DNA of 64,000 bases. It comes from Amblyornis subalaris. Taxonomy: Eukaryota > Chordata > Aves > Passeriformes > Ptilonorhynchidae. A program made the translations under genes and the position numbers. The stretch lies in the NCBI GenBank assembly GCA_018881555.1, contig JACAXG010000055.1, positions 4,796,978 through 4,860,977 on the forward strand, read 5' to 3'. Of the stretch, positions 11,301 through 25,200 are shown in pieces (position 1 is the first letter of the stretch; the number at the start of each line of letters is the position of its first letter). The notes under the pieces are model-generated. The model did not search any database, had not been told where the DNA came from, and worked only from the letters and a program-made list of their open reading frames with translations.

Positions 11301-13217
11301 TGCAGACTCTGAGACCATCAGTGTTGAATGATGAAAAATAATAAAACCCCCCTACTAACTGACTACAAAACAATTAGGAACCATGGTGAGATTAAAAGGT
11401 TAAAAAGGCAATACAACACTGGGCTGTTGCACAGATGCATATGAGGAAAATTTGATGACACTGAACAGGATAGAATGTCTGGGCAATTTTGTTTTCATTT
11501 ACTAAAAATACCTTCCAATTACAGCAGGTGGATGGAACGGCAGCCAGGGCAATGCCAAGCTTACCATATCAAACAGGCAAAATGGAGCTGGCAAGTTTAG
11601 CCCAGCAAAGTAAAGGCTGGGGAAGGGTTGCGGAAATAAGGTGCTATCACTGCAACGGACACTACTGGAATAAAGGGGTGTAAGATGTCCATGAGTAATG
11701 TAGGCTGGAAATCACCAGGTGATGCTCAGCCATAGGAGGGATCATTTTTGGGAAAGTTGCAGGGGTGAAAATTATAAAAAAGAACTTAATTTTTTTATTA
11801 TTATAAATGCTGGTGTTAGCAGAAGACTGGCCTATGTTTGAAAGAAAATAAGTAACAGTAAGTAGTACTTGGAAAACGCACCAGAAAGTGAATCACCAAC
11901 ACTAAATGACAGCACACACATTTACATTTCAGACATGATCTCTGCCTCAATGAAATCCTATTGAAGCAAGACTGATCCCTAACAGTAGGAACAGCTAACG
12001 CCAACCAGCATTAATTCACACTATTATTTTCTGGAAATATGTTCAAGGAGTTAAAAGCTAGACTTTCATCTGGGTACTTAGCAGTCCTTTCTGCCTGTCA
12101 GACCCATCTCCTGAAATACATGCTACCCAAAAGGCAAGTTTCATTAGCTGTGCCAATTCTGCACTCATGAGTAAATGTGCAATGTGGTGTACAGGAATTT
12201 ACCAGCATGACCCCCATTAATGGTAATGCAAGTCATGTAACTGAGTTCCTGCTCATGGAGCTGAAAATTTACCTTTCGCTGCCTAACCCTAAAGGCTGCC
12301 TTTCAGTTAGTGCTTCTCCAGAAAGAAGTTAGGAGTCAAATTTCAAAGACCACATGCTGTAAAACTGAGTAGCAAGAAGAGGTACCAAACAGTGCCAGAG
12401 AGAGAACTTGGTCTCCCTTAAACAAACCATGAAAGAAATGAATTATTTCTGGACTCAAATGAAAACAAAAAGCAGCCCTGAGTGTTGCAGTGTTTTACCA
12501 CCATCATGTAGTGATTCTTCAAACATTTCGTGCACCCCCTAGTGAAATTCATTTCGTTTATTATACTGACTCTTATGTTTTCTTGTTATAATCACATATG
12601 GATTCACCAGGAGAAAAGAAAGAAGCAGCCCTGTCTCAGGATCCACATGTGACAGCAGAAGTCCCCTACCTTTATCTGTAAAACAAGATGAACCATATTT
12701 GTGTTCCTCAAGTGACGGCAATTAGTACCTAAAATTGTAAACAACGTAATGAAACTTAACTTTGCCTCACTCAGCTTTCATGAAGAAGATTGGTGGTTCT
12801 GATGTATGAGTGACAATATCCCATCTCATGTCTAACCCACGACATTCACCCTTGCCGAGACAGTCACAGGCAAAATGCAACTACAGGAATGACAGCCTCC
12901 CAGGATGTCCTGTGAAAATTACAGCTCCCTTTCTGACCATAGCAGAGATAACAGTGAGACTCATCTCCTGTCCTAAGAAGTGACCTGGAGGACTGACCTT
13001 CCCAAGATGCAAGGGGATATGGAACTCCCTTTGGCCACCTGTAGTGACTTTCTCAGGTCACAGTGAGAGAACACCACTGTGCAGGTATTNTACTAGTGAT
13101 GCCAAATCTGATTTTCATGAAACCTAAGTACAGAGCAATGTTTGGATTTCTCCCCACAAATTCAATGGCAAGAAAGACATGTAGATACTCCCAGGTACAT
13201 GAAAAACCCTGAGAAGC

Positions 13218-13247
13218 TTAATCTGTGAATTTGTGTTCACAGATTAA
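13218..13247. repeat. Inverted repeat, 12-bp arms and 6-base loop
   Basis: TTAATCTGTGAA, the loop TTTGTG and TTCACAGATTAA form a perfect hairpin arm pair. Confidence 0.93.
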
Positions 13248-14654
13248 CTTCAGTCTTGGAGACTAGATAGANGAGAGAAGGTCATCAAAACACATCTGTT
13301 TATAAGTTTATAGTTTGCAAATCTACTGCACAAATCCACTCCCATTCCACTTAAAACATCAGACATAGATATTCTCATGTATCTCAGTTTCATTTGGGTT
13401 CTCTATTATGTTAAAGTCAATATTTAAACTGCAAGAGCCCACACAGTTACTTATTAAAGGCACAGATGGTGTAACGATGCACAGTGAATGGAAAAGACAT
13501 ACAGATTAACAGACAATGGGAGCCCTTGTCCTAAACACTTAACTGTTGTATTTTTACATTATATGTCCTACTGTTTCTAAAAGTCAGAATGCAAAATTAT
13601 TGGAGAAATTTAAGCAAATAGCCCAATCTTTGGAAGACTCATTTTAAATTAAACCAGACTANATACTGTATGTACATGTAATAGTAATACTGCAAAGTTG
13701 AAATGTCTGTTTAGTCAATCAGCAGCAGCGGTGACACTCAGATTCTTAGATCTCACCTTTTTATTAGTTAATCTGCAAGACAATAGTCTTTTCCAAAGGT
13801 CTCACAAACATTTCCTCCATGAGAAAACTCTTTTCCAACTTCCATTCTTAGACCAAAAATTGCCACTTGACTTTCCTCACAGATGGAAAGAGGGAGAGTG
13901 GTTTTGGTCAGCCATTGGAGAGTGTTCCAACATAACNGATATTCCCTGAGCTCAGACTGAAAGCTGTGCTCTCCAGCCTGAACCCCAGCCAGGAGGTCTT
14001 CTGCCTGCTTTAGCCACTCCATTGAGTCTTTTGAAGGAGCTGAGGAGACGATTCAGCAGCAGACTGTAAGTATGGCCAAGACTCAGAGAACACAAACTGG
14101 GATNGCTTGCAGATGAGACACAACCTGCCTCGTTACACTTGGCACAAGGAGGACACCTGTTTTCTTGGGGGTCAGATAGAATGTAAATTCTGCATTTGAT
14201 CAGCTCACTGTACACATTAAAAATCTATCTATTTTAGAAAGCTGGTCTTTTAGCAAAACGCTTTGCATGGCATAGCTTAATATGCAGACCTTGGCTTGTT
14301 TGTCTTTTTAATAAGTGCAAATGTGAAAGAAGAAAAGCCCTGCTGAAGTCAGTGCCAGCCTTTCAGTGATTCCAAGAGTTTGCTTACCAGACAGTAAGCT
14401 ACCCTTCTGTTTTTGTTAATCAGTAGCTAATGATTTATTGGGTGTTTGGAGCGGTTAAAGGTTAAAAACAATCTGTTTCCTAGCTATTTTTTTTAATACC
14501 CAAAAAGCTCTTTTCTGCATTGTTAATNTGCTGGTTCAGACCCCACTGCCCCCAAAAGTGCTGTGTGGAAAACGCCTCATATTCATACCCTTTGGGGCTC
14601 TTTGCTTTCTAACGCTTCCAACTACAATAATAATGGGGAAAAATGGAGCAACTG

Positions 14655-14928
14655 GCATCGGGTCCTGCTGGAGGCTGCTGCTGGGGCTCCGGCCGCCACC
14701 GGGGTCCCCCCTGCCCGGTTCCCTGGCGCTCATTAGGCCGCCCGCCAGCCGCCCCGGCTGCTTTGTTAACCCGCCGGCCTCTGCTCCGCGGTCTGATGCA
14801 GGGAAGGGAGGAACCCCTGTGATTCCCAGGCGATGCTGTGCTGCTTCAGTGGTCAAAAAGCTCATTAAGGGCCCACGGCGGCGGCGGTCTCCCTGGACAA
14901 GCTGCCCAAGCCCGGCCCCCCGCAAGGA
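14655..14928. promoter_or_regulatory. CpG-island-like patch inside an intron
   Basis: I count about 21 CpG dinucleotides in roughly 270 bp of strongly GC-rich sequence, including CTCCGGCCGCCACCGGGG and a CGG run, in otherwise AT-rich intron. Two homeodomain-like CTCATTA motifs are embedded in it. A hand estimate of observed/expected CpG is about 0.7. It could be an enhancer, an internal promoter or an orphan CpG island; no transcript evidence is available from sequence alone. Confidence 0.5.
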
Positions 14929-17900
14929 AAATAAATAAATAAACAGGAAAAAATAAACAGGGAAAGCACACTGCTTGCAGTACTGGGGGAAAGACTAGGA
15001 AATGCCAGAGGAGCTTAGCATGGACTTGCAGACCACTCTGATCAATCAGGAAACTCCAAATTAGGCCAGATTAGAGAAACCACTAACGTTAATCTTTGTT
15101 TTCTAGAGTTTCCCCTTACAGATTTCCAGAGCACCTTTAAAATAGGCAGTGTGAAGAACAGATCCTGATTAGTCACCAGGGAAAGGCAGGACAAGACATT
15201 TCACATAACCCCCTCACTCCTTTGATGTATGTATCCCCTTTATTCACTGAATATTTTAATGGCATTTCTTTATACAAATTTGGCTCAAGTCTGTACAGAA
15301 ACATGAGAGCCTGTGACAGTAAGGAGGAAAACCAAAGAGCTTCCCATCAATGAGTCAAAAATGCAAATCCTGAAAAGCCACCAGACCGGTTCCTTTTCCT
15401 AGAGAAACGCCCTGCAACACCAATCATCAGGATGCGGGCTGGTCCACAAAGTCAAGCGAGTTTTACTGGCCTGATTTGTTATCTCCTTTAGGGCTGCATC
15501 CAGAGGCTAAACTTTGATATGCAAAGCAGGAGGCTTTCAGCACAGCTATGAAACCTGGCACTAGTGAATGGCACTGACCGAATTGCTGCCGCTCTTTCAG
15601 TGCTGGGGCAGAGAAAGGGCACAGCCCCTCCTGTCACAACATGTGGCAATGGCACAGCAGGCTGTGAAAAGCCATGGTTACACAGATGTGACATCCAGAT
15701 GTGCTCATTGCCTCAACAGTGTGACCAGTATCTTCACAAATATCATCCAGCTACTGTAAAGTGTATACTCTTAGTTTTGACTAATTTTGGCAAGGGCTGC
15801 TATAGTGCTGACAGGAAGAATGAGTTTTCCCTGTCTGCAAGTGGAAATTTTATCCTCAAATGTGTATTTCCAGATGCTTCTCAGTTCTTTGATGCTGAAT
15901 CAGTGACATAAGAAGATAGAACTGTTTGGCTGTCAAGAGACCATTCCCTTTCCTCAAGACAACATTCAGTGTTCTGTGTGGGAAACACCACTCACCATGG
16001 TGCTCTGCTGCTGTGGATGCCCTTGTCCTCCCTCTGCAGCCCTCTTCTACCTCTGATCTGTCCCTGTGGCTGATGTCCCTTCTCCCCAACCTCTCCTGCC
16101 CTCTGAGCCCTTTCTCTGCCTACTTTGCTGCCTCTCTCTCTTTCCACCAACAAGCATGTTCTTCCAGCATCCTTGGAAAACTGGGAAAGAAGAACACGTG
16201 AAGGATGCTGGAAGAGCCTCCTTGTTTTACCTTCATCTGCTATCCTCTCCCAGTTCAGGAAACTCTTCTCCCTTTGCCATTTGTCCCTATCGACCTGCCA
16301 AAGTACCATTCTCAAATATTTTTGGCTTTACATAAATCTTGTATGTTCTACTACATAATTTTGCATCCAGGATGTGAATGTTGTTGCTCTTAGAGTCCAA
16401 GAAATACCTGTGACACTTATGGACAGCAACTAACTCCTTCCTGGATGAATCCCTGGTGACACCTTGCCAAGCAAACTGCTGCTTAGTGTGGATAATGGAG
16501 CCACATTACAGTCTGTAAAATCCAGGAATCCCACTTTTCCCACAGCCCCCATGCCTGGATCTTTGTGAGGGTCTCCTGACACACATAGCCCCCTGCAAGG
16601 CCAGGTAATTGCAAAGTGCTGCTTCCTCTCACTACACAGACAGACGCAAAATACGTGAAAAGTTACTGCAAATCAGCAAGCTACTGTAGATTTACTAGAT
16701 GATTAAATGGAGATAAGAGCACACTTCAAAGAACTCATGCCGAATTCCTGAGGTGCCATTTCAATGACTCCACTGGCTTTGAGCAAGGCCTTACCAGGCT
16801 GGGCTGCACAGCACAACCTTCAAGCACTGTCCTCAGGGCCTTAAGGTAAGCCAAGGGCCATTCAGATTCTGCCATAACTCATGGAGGTCCCTTACATCTC
16901 CTTAGCCTTCAGACGGAGCTGAAAATCACCATTTTGGAAGGTGCCATTAAATGTCCATGGATTTTTTNAGTGCAGAAGTGTTGGATGGCTTGAGTGAACG
17001 TGGGCTCAAAGAGCGCCGCTGGGTACCAGGTTCCTCAGGGTGACCTGAGAGCCTGACATCAGGAGGAAAAGCCACGCAGCTGACACCCAGCTCAGGTGCG
17101 GGGCTGGGCACAGATCTAGATGGGCACACAAGTTAAGCCTTTTAAAACCTGGGTGATGTGAGGAGAGTAAGTACTGACCAGCCTTGCCAAAGATGAGACT
17201 TCCAAAAGAGCAGGGACTCAGCTTGGTTTTGCCAAGACATGGCCCCTTACTGTCACTCTCAGAGTGAAAACCCTGTGGAAGGTTTCTGAAAAGTTACTGT
17301 TTGTGTTTGCGTAAAAAATCACCACCACAACGAGCAGTGTTTTCAGGTGGTGTGTGCAGACTCTGTGGGAACAACAATTCCAAAAGCAGGCGGGGGAGAG
17401 GAAGAGCCAGGCACTGGGTACGCGCTTGCCCTCTCTTCCCCAGTCGCCCCAGAGATTTCCCAAAGCTGTCACTGAGAGCTGAGCTACTCAGTGCTGGGGA
17501 GCAGGTCACACTTTACATCTCAGTGACCTCCAAATGACTTTCACTGCTTTACACTTTAATTTCCCGAGACACAGATTTAGAGGCGAGTTATTTATTATTT
17601 TGTGTCAAGACAATGGAATGTCGCTCCACAGCCAAATCCTGATTTCCTTTCCCAGATATCAATCACTTCACACCTACCCTCTACCAGAAAAAAAACCAAA
17701 CAAAAAAACAACAAAACCAATTACTACTAATTGAAATCCACAGGAATAAATATCGGTGGAATTACAGGGAGGGGCTTTTAACATCCAGGTTCACATGTGC
17801 CTGTTTTGCAAAGGCAGCTCAGCTGCCCAGCCCCCACCCCCTTACACCCACTAACACCTGCAAGGGCTCCACAACCAGTAAGAGCAAGAAAAAGTAAATA

Positions 17901-20900
17901 TTAGCCAGGCAGCCCTTCAGTGCTTTTCAGGAGATGTTAGGAATGTAAGTGGTTGCCATAGGCCAGACCAAAGTCCCACTGAGGGAGTGGTAGATGCTGT
18001 GGAAGTGTGTAAGAACAGGGCAAATGTGCAGCAACATTTTCTCCCAGCTCTAGGCTTCCCACCTGCAATACTGCAGGCTGGAGCTCGAGACAGGTTTTCA
18101 CAGGATTGTCACATTTTTTGGAGGGATGGGATGTATGTTCTCATTTAATCAGTTTTTTGCTTTATACAACCACAGGACATCACCCAGTGAGTCCTGCTCA
18201 ATAATATGGCTTGCACCCATGCAAAAATTTTTCTTTAGAAAGGGGAATATTGATTTAAAGATTTCAAGGGACAGTAAGATCATCAGAACTGTGGGCAGGC
18301 ATATTATTTCTAATTAGAATCTGTCAAGCTTCAGTTTCTATATAGCAAATCTATGGTCTTTCCTAGAGTAGGACTTTCATTGACGATCCTCTGGATTTGG
18401 GTGGAAGAGGATGAATTTGACCTCAGCAAGGAGATGAGTGTCTGAATCATGAGCCAGAAAGCCAGGAAATGACTCATAAACTGAACTATTCTTTCTGAGA
18501 TTACCTTTTCTCATGGCATTTTAAAAATTGAGTTCTGAGCATGTGGGAAATGACATCTTTTGCATTCAGACACGAAGAACATATTTCATGTGTTTGACTA
18601 GAACAACATTTTGAACTTTAAATGTAAANTGCTGAATGCACTCAACAATGAAAAATCTAATTTCTTTACTTCCTCTAGCTGCTTGTAATTTTAATTGCTA
18701 GAGTTTTTTTAAATGGCCATGCCCACTAGCACCAAAAATACATAATACAGATAAGTAATACAAATGCATAGCTACAAATTGTTCATACTCTTATATTGTA
18801 CATGTGTCTCCAGCACTACCTACCACATTCTTCACTGATATACAAGCCTACCCACCAAAAAAGCACAATAATCTGCTGATACATCAACTTCTATTCTTGT
18901 AAGAAAGTTGTGAAAAAACTATCATAACCTGCTTCTGGCTAACCACCTTGGTAATCCAGTCAAAATTCCTTACCTTCTTGAGTTGAGAAGTAAATTAAAC
19001 ATGTATGTGTCTCAGGATGCTGCTTAAAAATTTTGGTTGCGGTTACAAAAGAAAGTGACTTTTACACTTCAATTGCTTTTTTTTCTTGTAACTTTCTGGT
19101 TACTTTTTATGTGAAGAAGAGGCCCCCCACTTAGGTGGGTAAATACAGCTTAGTCCTCAAAAACTAGAGCTAATGAATTGATTGTTGTTATGCTCCCTGT
19201 GGTTTTGGTGTCCTGCAAGCTTCCCCATGCATAAGCTATGGCAGAACTTTTGATCCCATGAAAATGCCGTAGAAGGAAAGGCATCCAGCACAAATTGATG
19301 ATCTGGTGAAGTGTACCAGCCGTGCTCTGCTGGAAGTTAGCACCATCCATAACCTCCTCCTTGCTGTAACACACTGATCTCTAGATCCCTGCAGTACATT
19401 CCACTATTAAACACTAACTATTCACAATGAGATGGGTGATAAGGAAATGATAAAATTGGAAGAAATACGGCTAAATCTTAAATAAGAATAAGTGGTTTCT
19501 TTTAAGAGAAAGCACGAAAGTGTAACATGCTTTCTGCCTTGCACACTTGAAAAAGCCTTTAAAAACTATATTGGCATTTCTTAGAAATATTATGAATTTA
19601 GGTCTCGAAATGCCACAAAGTTCTATTTCTTCCTGGAAAAATATGCCCAGAGAAGTACGTTGCTCCTAACTGAATGACATTTTCTGGTATTTCCAGTACC
19701 TTCCCACCTCCCCTGTTTGCTTGACATTGCAATTACTGTTCTGCATTTCTCTTTATCAGACAATGCCAAGCAATGCTGGAACAGGTCTGTGTCAATCACA
19801 GATGCTGTAAACACAGCAAGTCAATCTGAGCCAGCAAAATCCAAACCCTGGCAGTGCCCACATCTGATCAACAGTGGCATTACCATAATCTTCAACGACT
19901 GCATTGTTTATTTAGAAAATCTCCCTCAATCCTTACAAATTAGTCTGGAAGCCACCACGAGGATTAACTTCATAAATTCTCCCTCAGATCACAATTACAT
20001 CTGCTCAGATGTCACCAGTGATAGACATTTGCATAAGTCATATTCAGCCTTTATTACTAACTGCTTTTCCAGTTATTTGACTTCTGTTGGGGTCTGTCTT
20101 TTCCAACCATGTTACAAAACTCAGCACTCAGCTGGGCAACCCTGCTCTGGCGTGAGAGGTGCTGCTCGGCACAAGGCTAATACCTAATACCTATCTAAGA
20201 ATTCAACTGCCAACCACTTTTCCTGACTGTTCAGATTAAGAAGTAAACGATACTGGGTGGTGTCCTGGATACTGTGAGGGCAGTGTCTTTCACCTAGGGT
20301 CCAATGACCAAAGTTATGCCTAGCTGGTGGCAGCTATGTGGCTTTTCTCCAAGGAACTGGCAATCCCTATTCAGCTGCAGGCATGTGCCTGCCTCATAAA
20401 TCACCCGCAGCACTGGCAGCCTCCTTGGCAGGCTCAGCAGGGAGACCAAGAGCTGAGCAAACAAGGTGTTTGTGCTGGAATGCTCCCACTTGAGGTGGGA
20501 GTGGGGTGGCACAGGGAAGCCTGTGCTGAGCCACTGTGTGATGCTGCCTGTTGGTCCTGGGGCAACAGGGCACTGAGAACCCAAAAATCCTAACGAGAAT
20601 TGGTTCCCTTTACAAGAAAGAAAGCAGTAACCAGCTTCATCTGCGTCTTTTGGCAAAATTGTCACAGTCTGAGTTTCACTACAATGTTGATATCTGCCTT
20701 TTTTTTTTTTCCCAAGGCAAAATGGCAAAATTGTCAGTCCTGAAGACAGAATNTATTTCCATAACAGGAGAATTTGCCATCATCAGAGAGGGTCTGTGTT
20801 TTCAGAAGGAAATGAGATAACCTATCTGTCAGCTCCACAGGCACCTCATGCAGGGGCACGTGTGTTGGAGCAGCCAGGGTTTGTGCTTGTCTCTGCAGCA

Positions 20901-21644
20901 GACTCTCAGAGGTTGCTGCACTCACCCCACTCTATTCAAAACAAAGTGCTACATTAACCTCTCCAACACAGACCTGCATCACTCCCACTGCCTGTGACTG
21001 CCTGTGCCACCTGTGCTTATGCCCTTGGATTAAAGAGCACTTCCTGTTTGCCCATGGCAGGTGATTGTTAGTGGCCACCAAGCCTCCAGTTGCCCACAAC
21101 TGCACCAGCACACAGCCCTATACATCTTGATTTTTAGGGTATGGCTGTGTCTTCCCCTCTGGTGGCTGGTGGCTGCATGAAACTTGGTCCCAGCTGGCTC
21201 CTGAGTGGGAGAACAGGGCTGGACCCGAGTTTTTAAAGGAAAAGTTTTGTGCACGCATCAGTCAGCAGCGCTCTGCCTCTGGCCACTGTCAGGTAGTTGT
21301 GTGACAGAGGCTCACAGAATCAAAACAGAGGCTCTAGTGAAACAAAGGCAGTTGTGAATGTTAGAGATCTGCTGTAAAGATAATCCTAGATAATTCCGCC
21401 AACGAGTGGCAGACATAACGCCTGTAAGAGTACGAGAAAATGTAGGGGTTGTACAAGACTGTACTTTGCTCTTTCGAGCAAAGAAACTGTCTGATTTTTC
21501 TGCTTAATTTAGAAAATGGGGGGATGCATCCCCAGCTCAACAAACTCAACAAACCCCAAACCCAATAACCTTCCCTTTGCATATCCAAGCTTGTTAGGTA
21601 AACATTGCATTTTTTATCTCAAGGCCTTTCCTCCTTACAGAGGA

Positions 21645-21671
21645 ATTATAGAAAGTCCATTATAGAAAGTC
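21645..21671. repeat. 14-bp direct repeat, two copies
   Basis: ATTATAGAAAGTCC is followed directly by ATTATAGAAAGTC. Confidence 0.85.
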
Positions 21672-21728
21672 TTTATCCTGAATCTCCTGAACACCAGGCC
21701 TGTTGTAAAGTGCTTATTTCTTGCTAAG

Positions 21729-22294
21729 TATCATCGTTTAACCCCAGCAAGCAGATAAGCCCCACACAGCTGCTTGCTCTCTTTCCCCACAATAGGATGG
21801 AGGAGAGAATTGTAACAGTAAATGTAAGAAAACTTGTGGGTTGAGATAAAGACAGTTTAATAGGTAAAGCAAAAGTTGTGCACACATGCAGAGGAAAACA
21901 AAGAATTCATTCACCACTCCCCATGGGCAGGAAGACGTTCAGTCATCCTCAGGAAAGCAGGGTTCCATCATGCATAATGGTGACTTGGGAAGAAAAATGT
22001 CATCACTGTGAACATCTCTTCCTTCCTTCTTCTTCCCTTCAATCATATGGCATGGGACACCCCTCTAGTCAACTGTCCTGGCTGTGTCCTCTCCCAACTC
22101 CTTGTGCACCCCCAGCCTCCTCATTGGTGGGGCAGTCTGAGGAGCAGAAAAGGCCTTGACTCTGTGTAATCTCTGCTCAGCAGCAACACAAACATCCCTG
22201 TGTTACCAACGCTGCTTTCAGCACAAATCCAAAACATATCCCCACATTAGCCACTGTGAAGGAAGTTAACTTTACCTCAGCCAAAACCAGTACG
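21729..22294 (-). mobile_element. Solo-LTR-like element of an avian endogenous retrovirus
   Basis: About 566 bp resemble, in reverse complement, a dispersed LTR family that I recognise from neoavian genomes; I cannot name the family with confidence. On the plus strand the landmarks are GTTTAACCCCAGCAAGCAGA near the low end, GTGGGTTGAGATAAAGACAG, CTGGCTGTGTCCTCTCCCAA, and AAGTTAACTTTACCTCAGCC near the high end. On the minus strand there is an ATTAAA at 21856-21861 where this LTR type carries its poly(A) signal. No retroviral genes flank it, so it is read as a solo LTR. Terminal TG..CA and the target-site duplication are too decayed to define exactly. Confidence 0.8.
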
Positions 22295-25200
22295 CTCGGG
22301 CATGACCAAAATTGCACATGGAGATGAAGAGTGTGCATGGAGTGAAGGTGGGTGGTTCAGAACAGACCTGCAGATGTTTTTTGTTTTATTTTAACAGTAA
22401 GAGCATTGACAGATACTATCTTCAGGCATACTCTCAATGTATGTCTCTTTGGACATCTATATTCACAGAACTTCCATATGACATTCCTCTTTCTGACCAC
22501 CCTATTGCCTGACTAGCTACAGGAACAGCATCAAATGAAGCCCTGACCTGGCCTGGAGGTGCTTTTTTCTTCCTGAATTTTCCTCCATGACCCTGCCTTT
22601 CCTTCCACTTCATCTTGGGTCCCAAGCAAGTACAGATAGGATCTGTTCCTCTGTTGGGAACAGCTTCATCCCAAGTCTACCTGAGCTGGCAGCAGTCCCA
22701 AATCCACATCATCCTCAAGACCCTCAGCTGCCCATAGCTCCATCTGGAGCACAGCAAGGCATAGAAGCTCTGTCCAACAGTGCCAGAGAGCCACCACTCA
22801 GAGATCACGAGTAAATGGGGCTCACGGAGGCGTCCCAGATATGGAGGTTGTTGGTTTTGCCCGGACATAGGCTACCCCTGGTATCAACAGCCAATCTGTG
22901 GGCACTACTAGTGACCCACAGTATGGAGGATTTGTGGATGCAGACTTCAAAAAATAAGCTCTCCTGCCACCACAGCACAGCTGTACGGGCATGGGTAAAT
23001 AACCCTCCAGGATCAGCTTTGGCCAAGGAACCCACAGGTGGGGGAGAAAGCTGCCTGCCCACTCACTCGCTCGCCTGCTGAGCAAGCACAAGGGGAGAGC
23101 TGCAGCATCCACCCCAGGTATGGAAAATAAATTACAGTGCGGGACTTGGCACTAAAACACAGGGTGTCTTGGCACCTGGAAACAGCTTTCAGCCAGTGGA
23201 TGAGGGATAAAACCTCTCTGAAAAGGGAAGGTACTGGCAAATTCTAGTGCATGAGTGGGCAGAGAGCTAAATCTCTACAGTATTAGCTCAGTCTTTGGTG
23301 ACATTCAAGCTGCAGCTTGCCCCAGTTGAAGGCCAGTTAACTCAAGAGAAACCATCACTTACCACAGGCAGGAGATTTTTGAATGCATATGTGAGTCTAA
23401 ATGAGAGCAATGCACCTCCTGTGCTTTGAATTCACAACACACCGAAGATCAACCCTAAGCAGCCATCACTTCTTTCAAGTTTATCTCTAACTGAAGAATT
23501 TGCCTGTTTTCTCTGGCAGTTGTCTTCAGGCTAAGTGCAGGTCTGGGTTCTGCCGGGTGGGAAGCACACAGGCATGGGAATCAGCAGATCCCTACTAACT
23601 GTAACCACTCTGAAAGGGGGGGCTACTCCCAAGACAGCCAAGTATCTGAAACAATAACCATGGCACTCTTCAGTCTGAAGACTTAGAAGGAAGGAGTGAA
23701 AGAACAGCAGCTTACCATTGATTATCAGATACGAGAAGAAACCTCATCCCAGTTATGGAAAAAGAGTAATATTTGTCCTGAATATCTCATCCTAGGAGAC
23801 TGCAGGCTCAAGAGATCAGTACAGTGGAGACACTCTCCAAGGCACCCATCATTTTACACCTCCTAACCCTGGAAGAGGATCCCACGCACACACACTGCCT
23901 GGTCTTACAGCTGTTACTTTTGTGAGTCATTTTGTGAGTTCATCCTATCCTCCAGAATTACTGCACGGCACATCAGACACTCAGTGATAGCTTGTTTCTA
24001 TATGCTCTTCTCCGGTTTTCTGTTATTGAGGTAAAATTATCCTGTACTCCCTTAAAGAGATGCAGAAGGACCTTCTGCCTACAGAACAGTAACTTCCTAA
24101 GCAACTTTGATGTCATATATGTATAAGTAACACATAATATACAGAGCATATAAATATAAATATACATGTACATGCCCTCTATAATTAAAGGAACATGTCC
24201 ATACGCAAAACATTTTTATGTTGTGCCAAATGATGAATTCTACCCTGAGGTAATGAGTCAGGTAAAACATTAACATAAGTTTGATGGTATATCTCAAATT
24301 CTGAACAAAACTGCATTTCTGTTAGAAGTTTGGGAGAGTGGCTTCAAGTTTTCACTTGATTGAAAACATCACTCACTACTGCGCTCGGTAAAGTCTCCTG
24401 TCCCAAGCACTGCCTACAATCAAACATGATCCTGTATGTGCAATGACTGCCAGACAGTTCGTGTCTGCACATTGGTATTGAGCATCATTACCATCCAACA
24501 TGGTTTCCCTCCTATTCCAAACAAGCATCAGCATGGCTAAACCTGCTGACTGTCACTCATGCTGGCAGGCTCAGGAGAGCCAAAGGATGAGGACCAAACG
24601 CCATCAGAGGCTGACGATATTCTCATCACGTAGAAAGGAAGTACATCACTGAGGTAAATAGGGCAGCTCACACTGCTGCTGCCCCTTATGCCAGCTATCC
24701 TGTGAACAAGCAGCAGTCTGTTTCCACTATTTTTTATCAGTTTTATTTGCCAGGAAGAAATCTTCCCTCTTCTCCCACCTTTCCTTCCAAAAGAACTTTT
24801 TAAAATTCCATTTCATCTAATTTTCCTATCAATATATATGTCTCTTGAGAAAGCAGATCACATGCAGGCTACCTTTAATTCAATACCTCCCATTGATTTT
24901 AATGTCTGCAAGATCAGAACCCCATTAAGTAATGTGTTTGAGCTACCAAAGTCAGAAAGTTGCTTTCCTCCCTGTGTTCTCCCAGCTGTCAGCAAACATC
25001 TATAATGGCAAGTAACAGGTAAACTGATACTTTGCTACTGGGAAGCTGACAAGACTTCTAATATATAACTGAAACTAGATAATGGTTATAAAACACGCCT
25101 AGTTCACTTCTGCTCTCTTATAACTTTTAATTCCTCCCCCTTGGTGTTTTCCCTTCCAGAAATTCCATATAGAGCCAACATTTACTTAGTAAAAGTTCCA

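Noticed and set aside
14558..14938. 126-codon plus-strand frame across the CpG-rich patch
   Set aside because: It opens at GTG rather than ATG, and its length is explained by GC-rich sequence lacking stops. The Arg/Pro-rich translation resembles nothing known to me.
19717..20187. 156-codon plus-strand open frame
   Set aside because: It has no recognised motif or family, and its composition is typical of AT-rich noncoding sequence; probably a chance frame.
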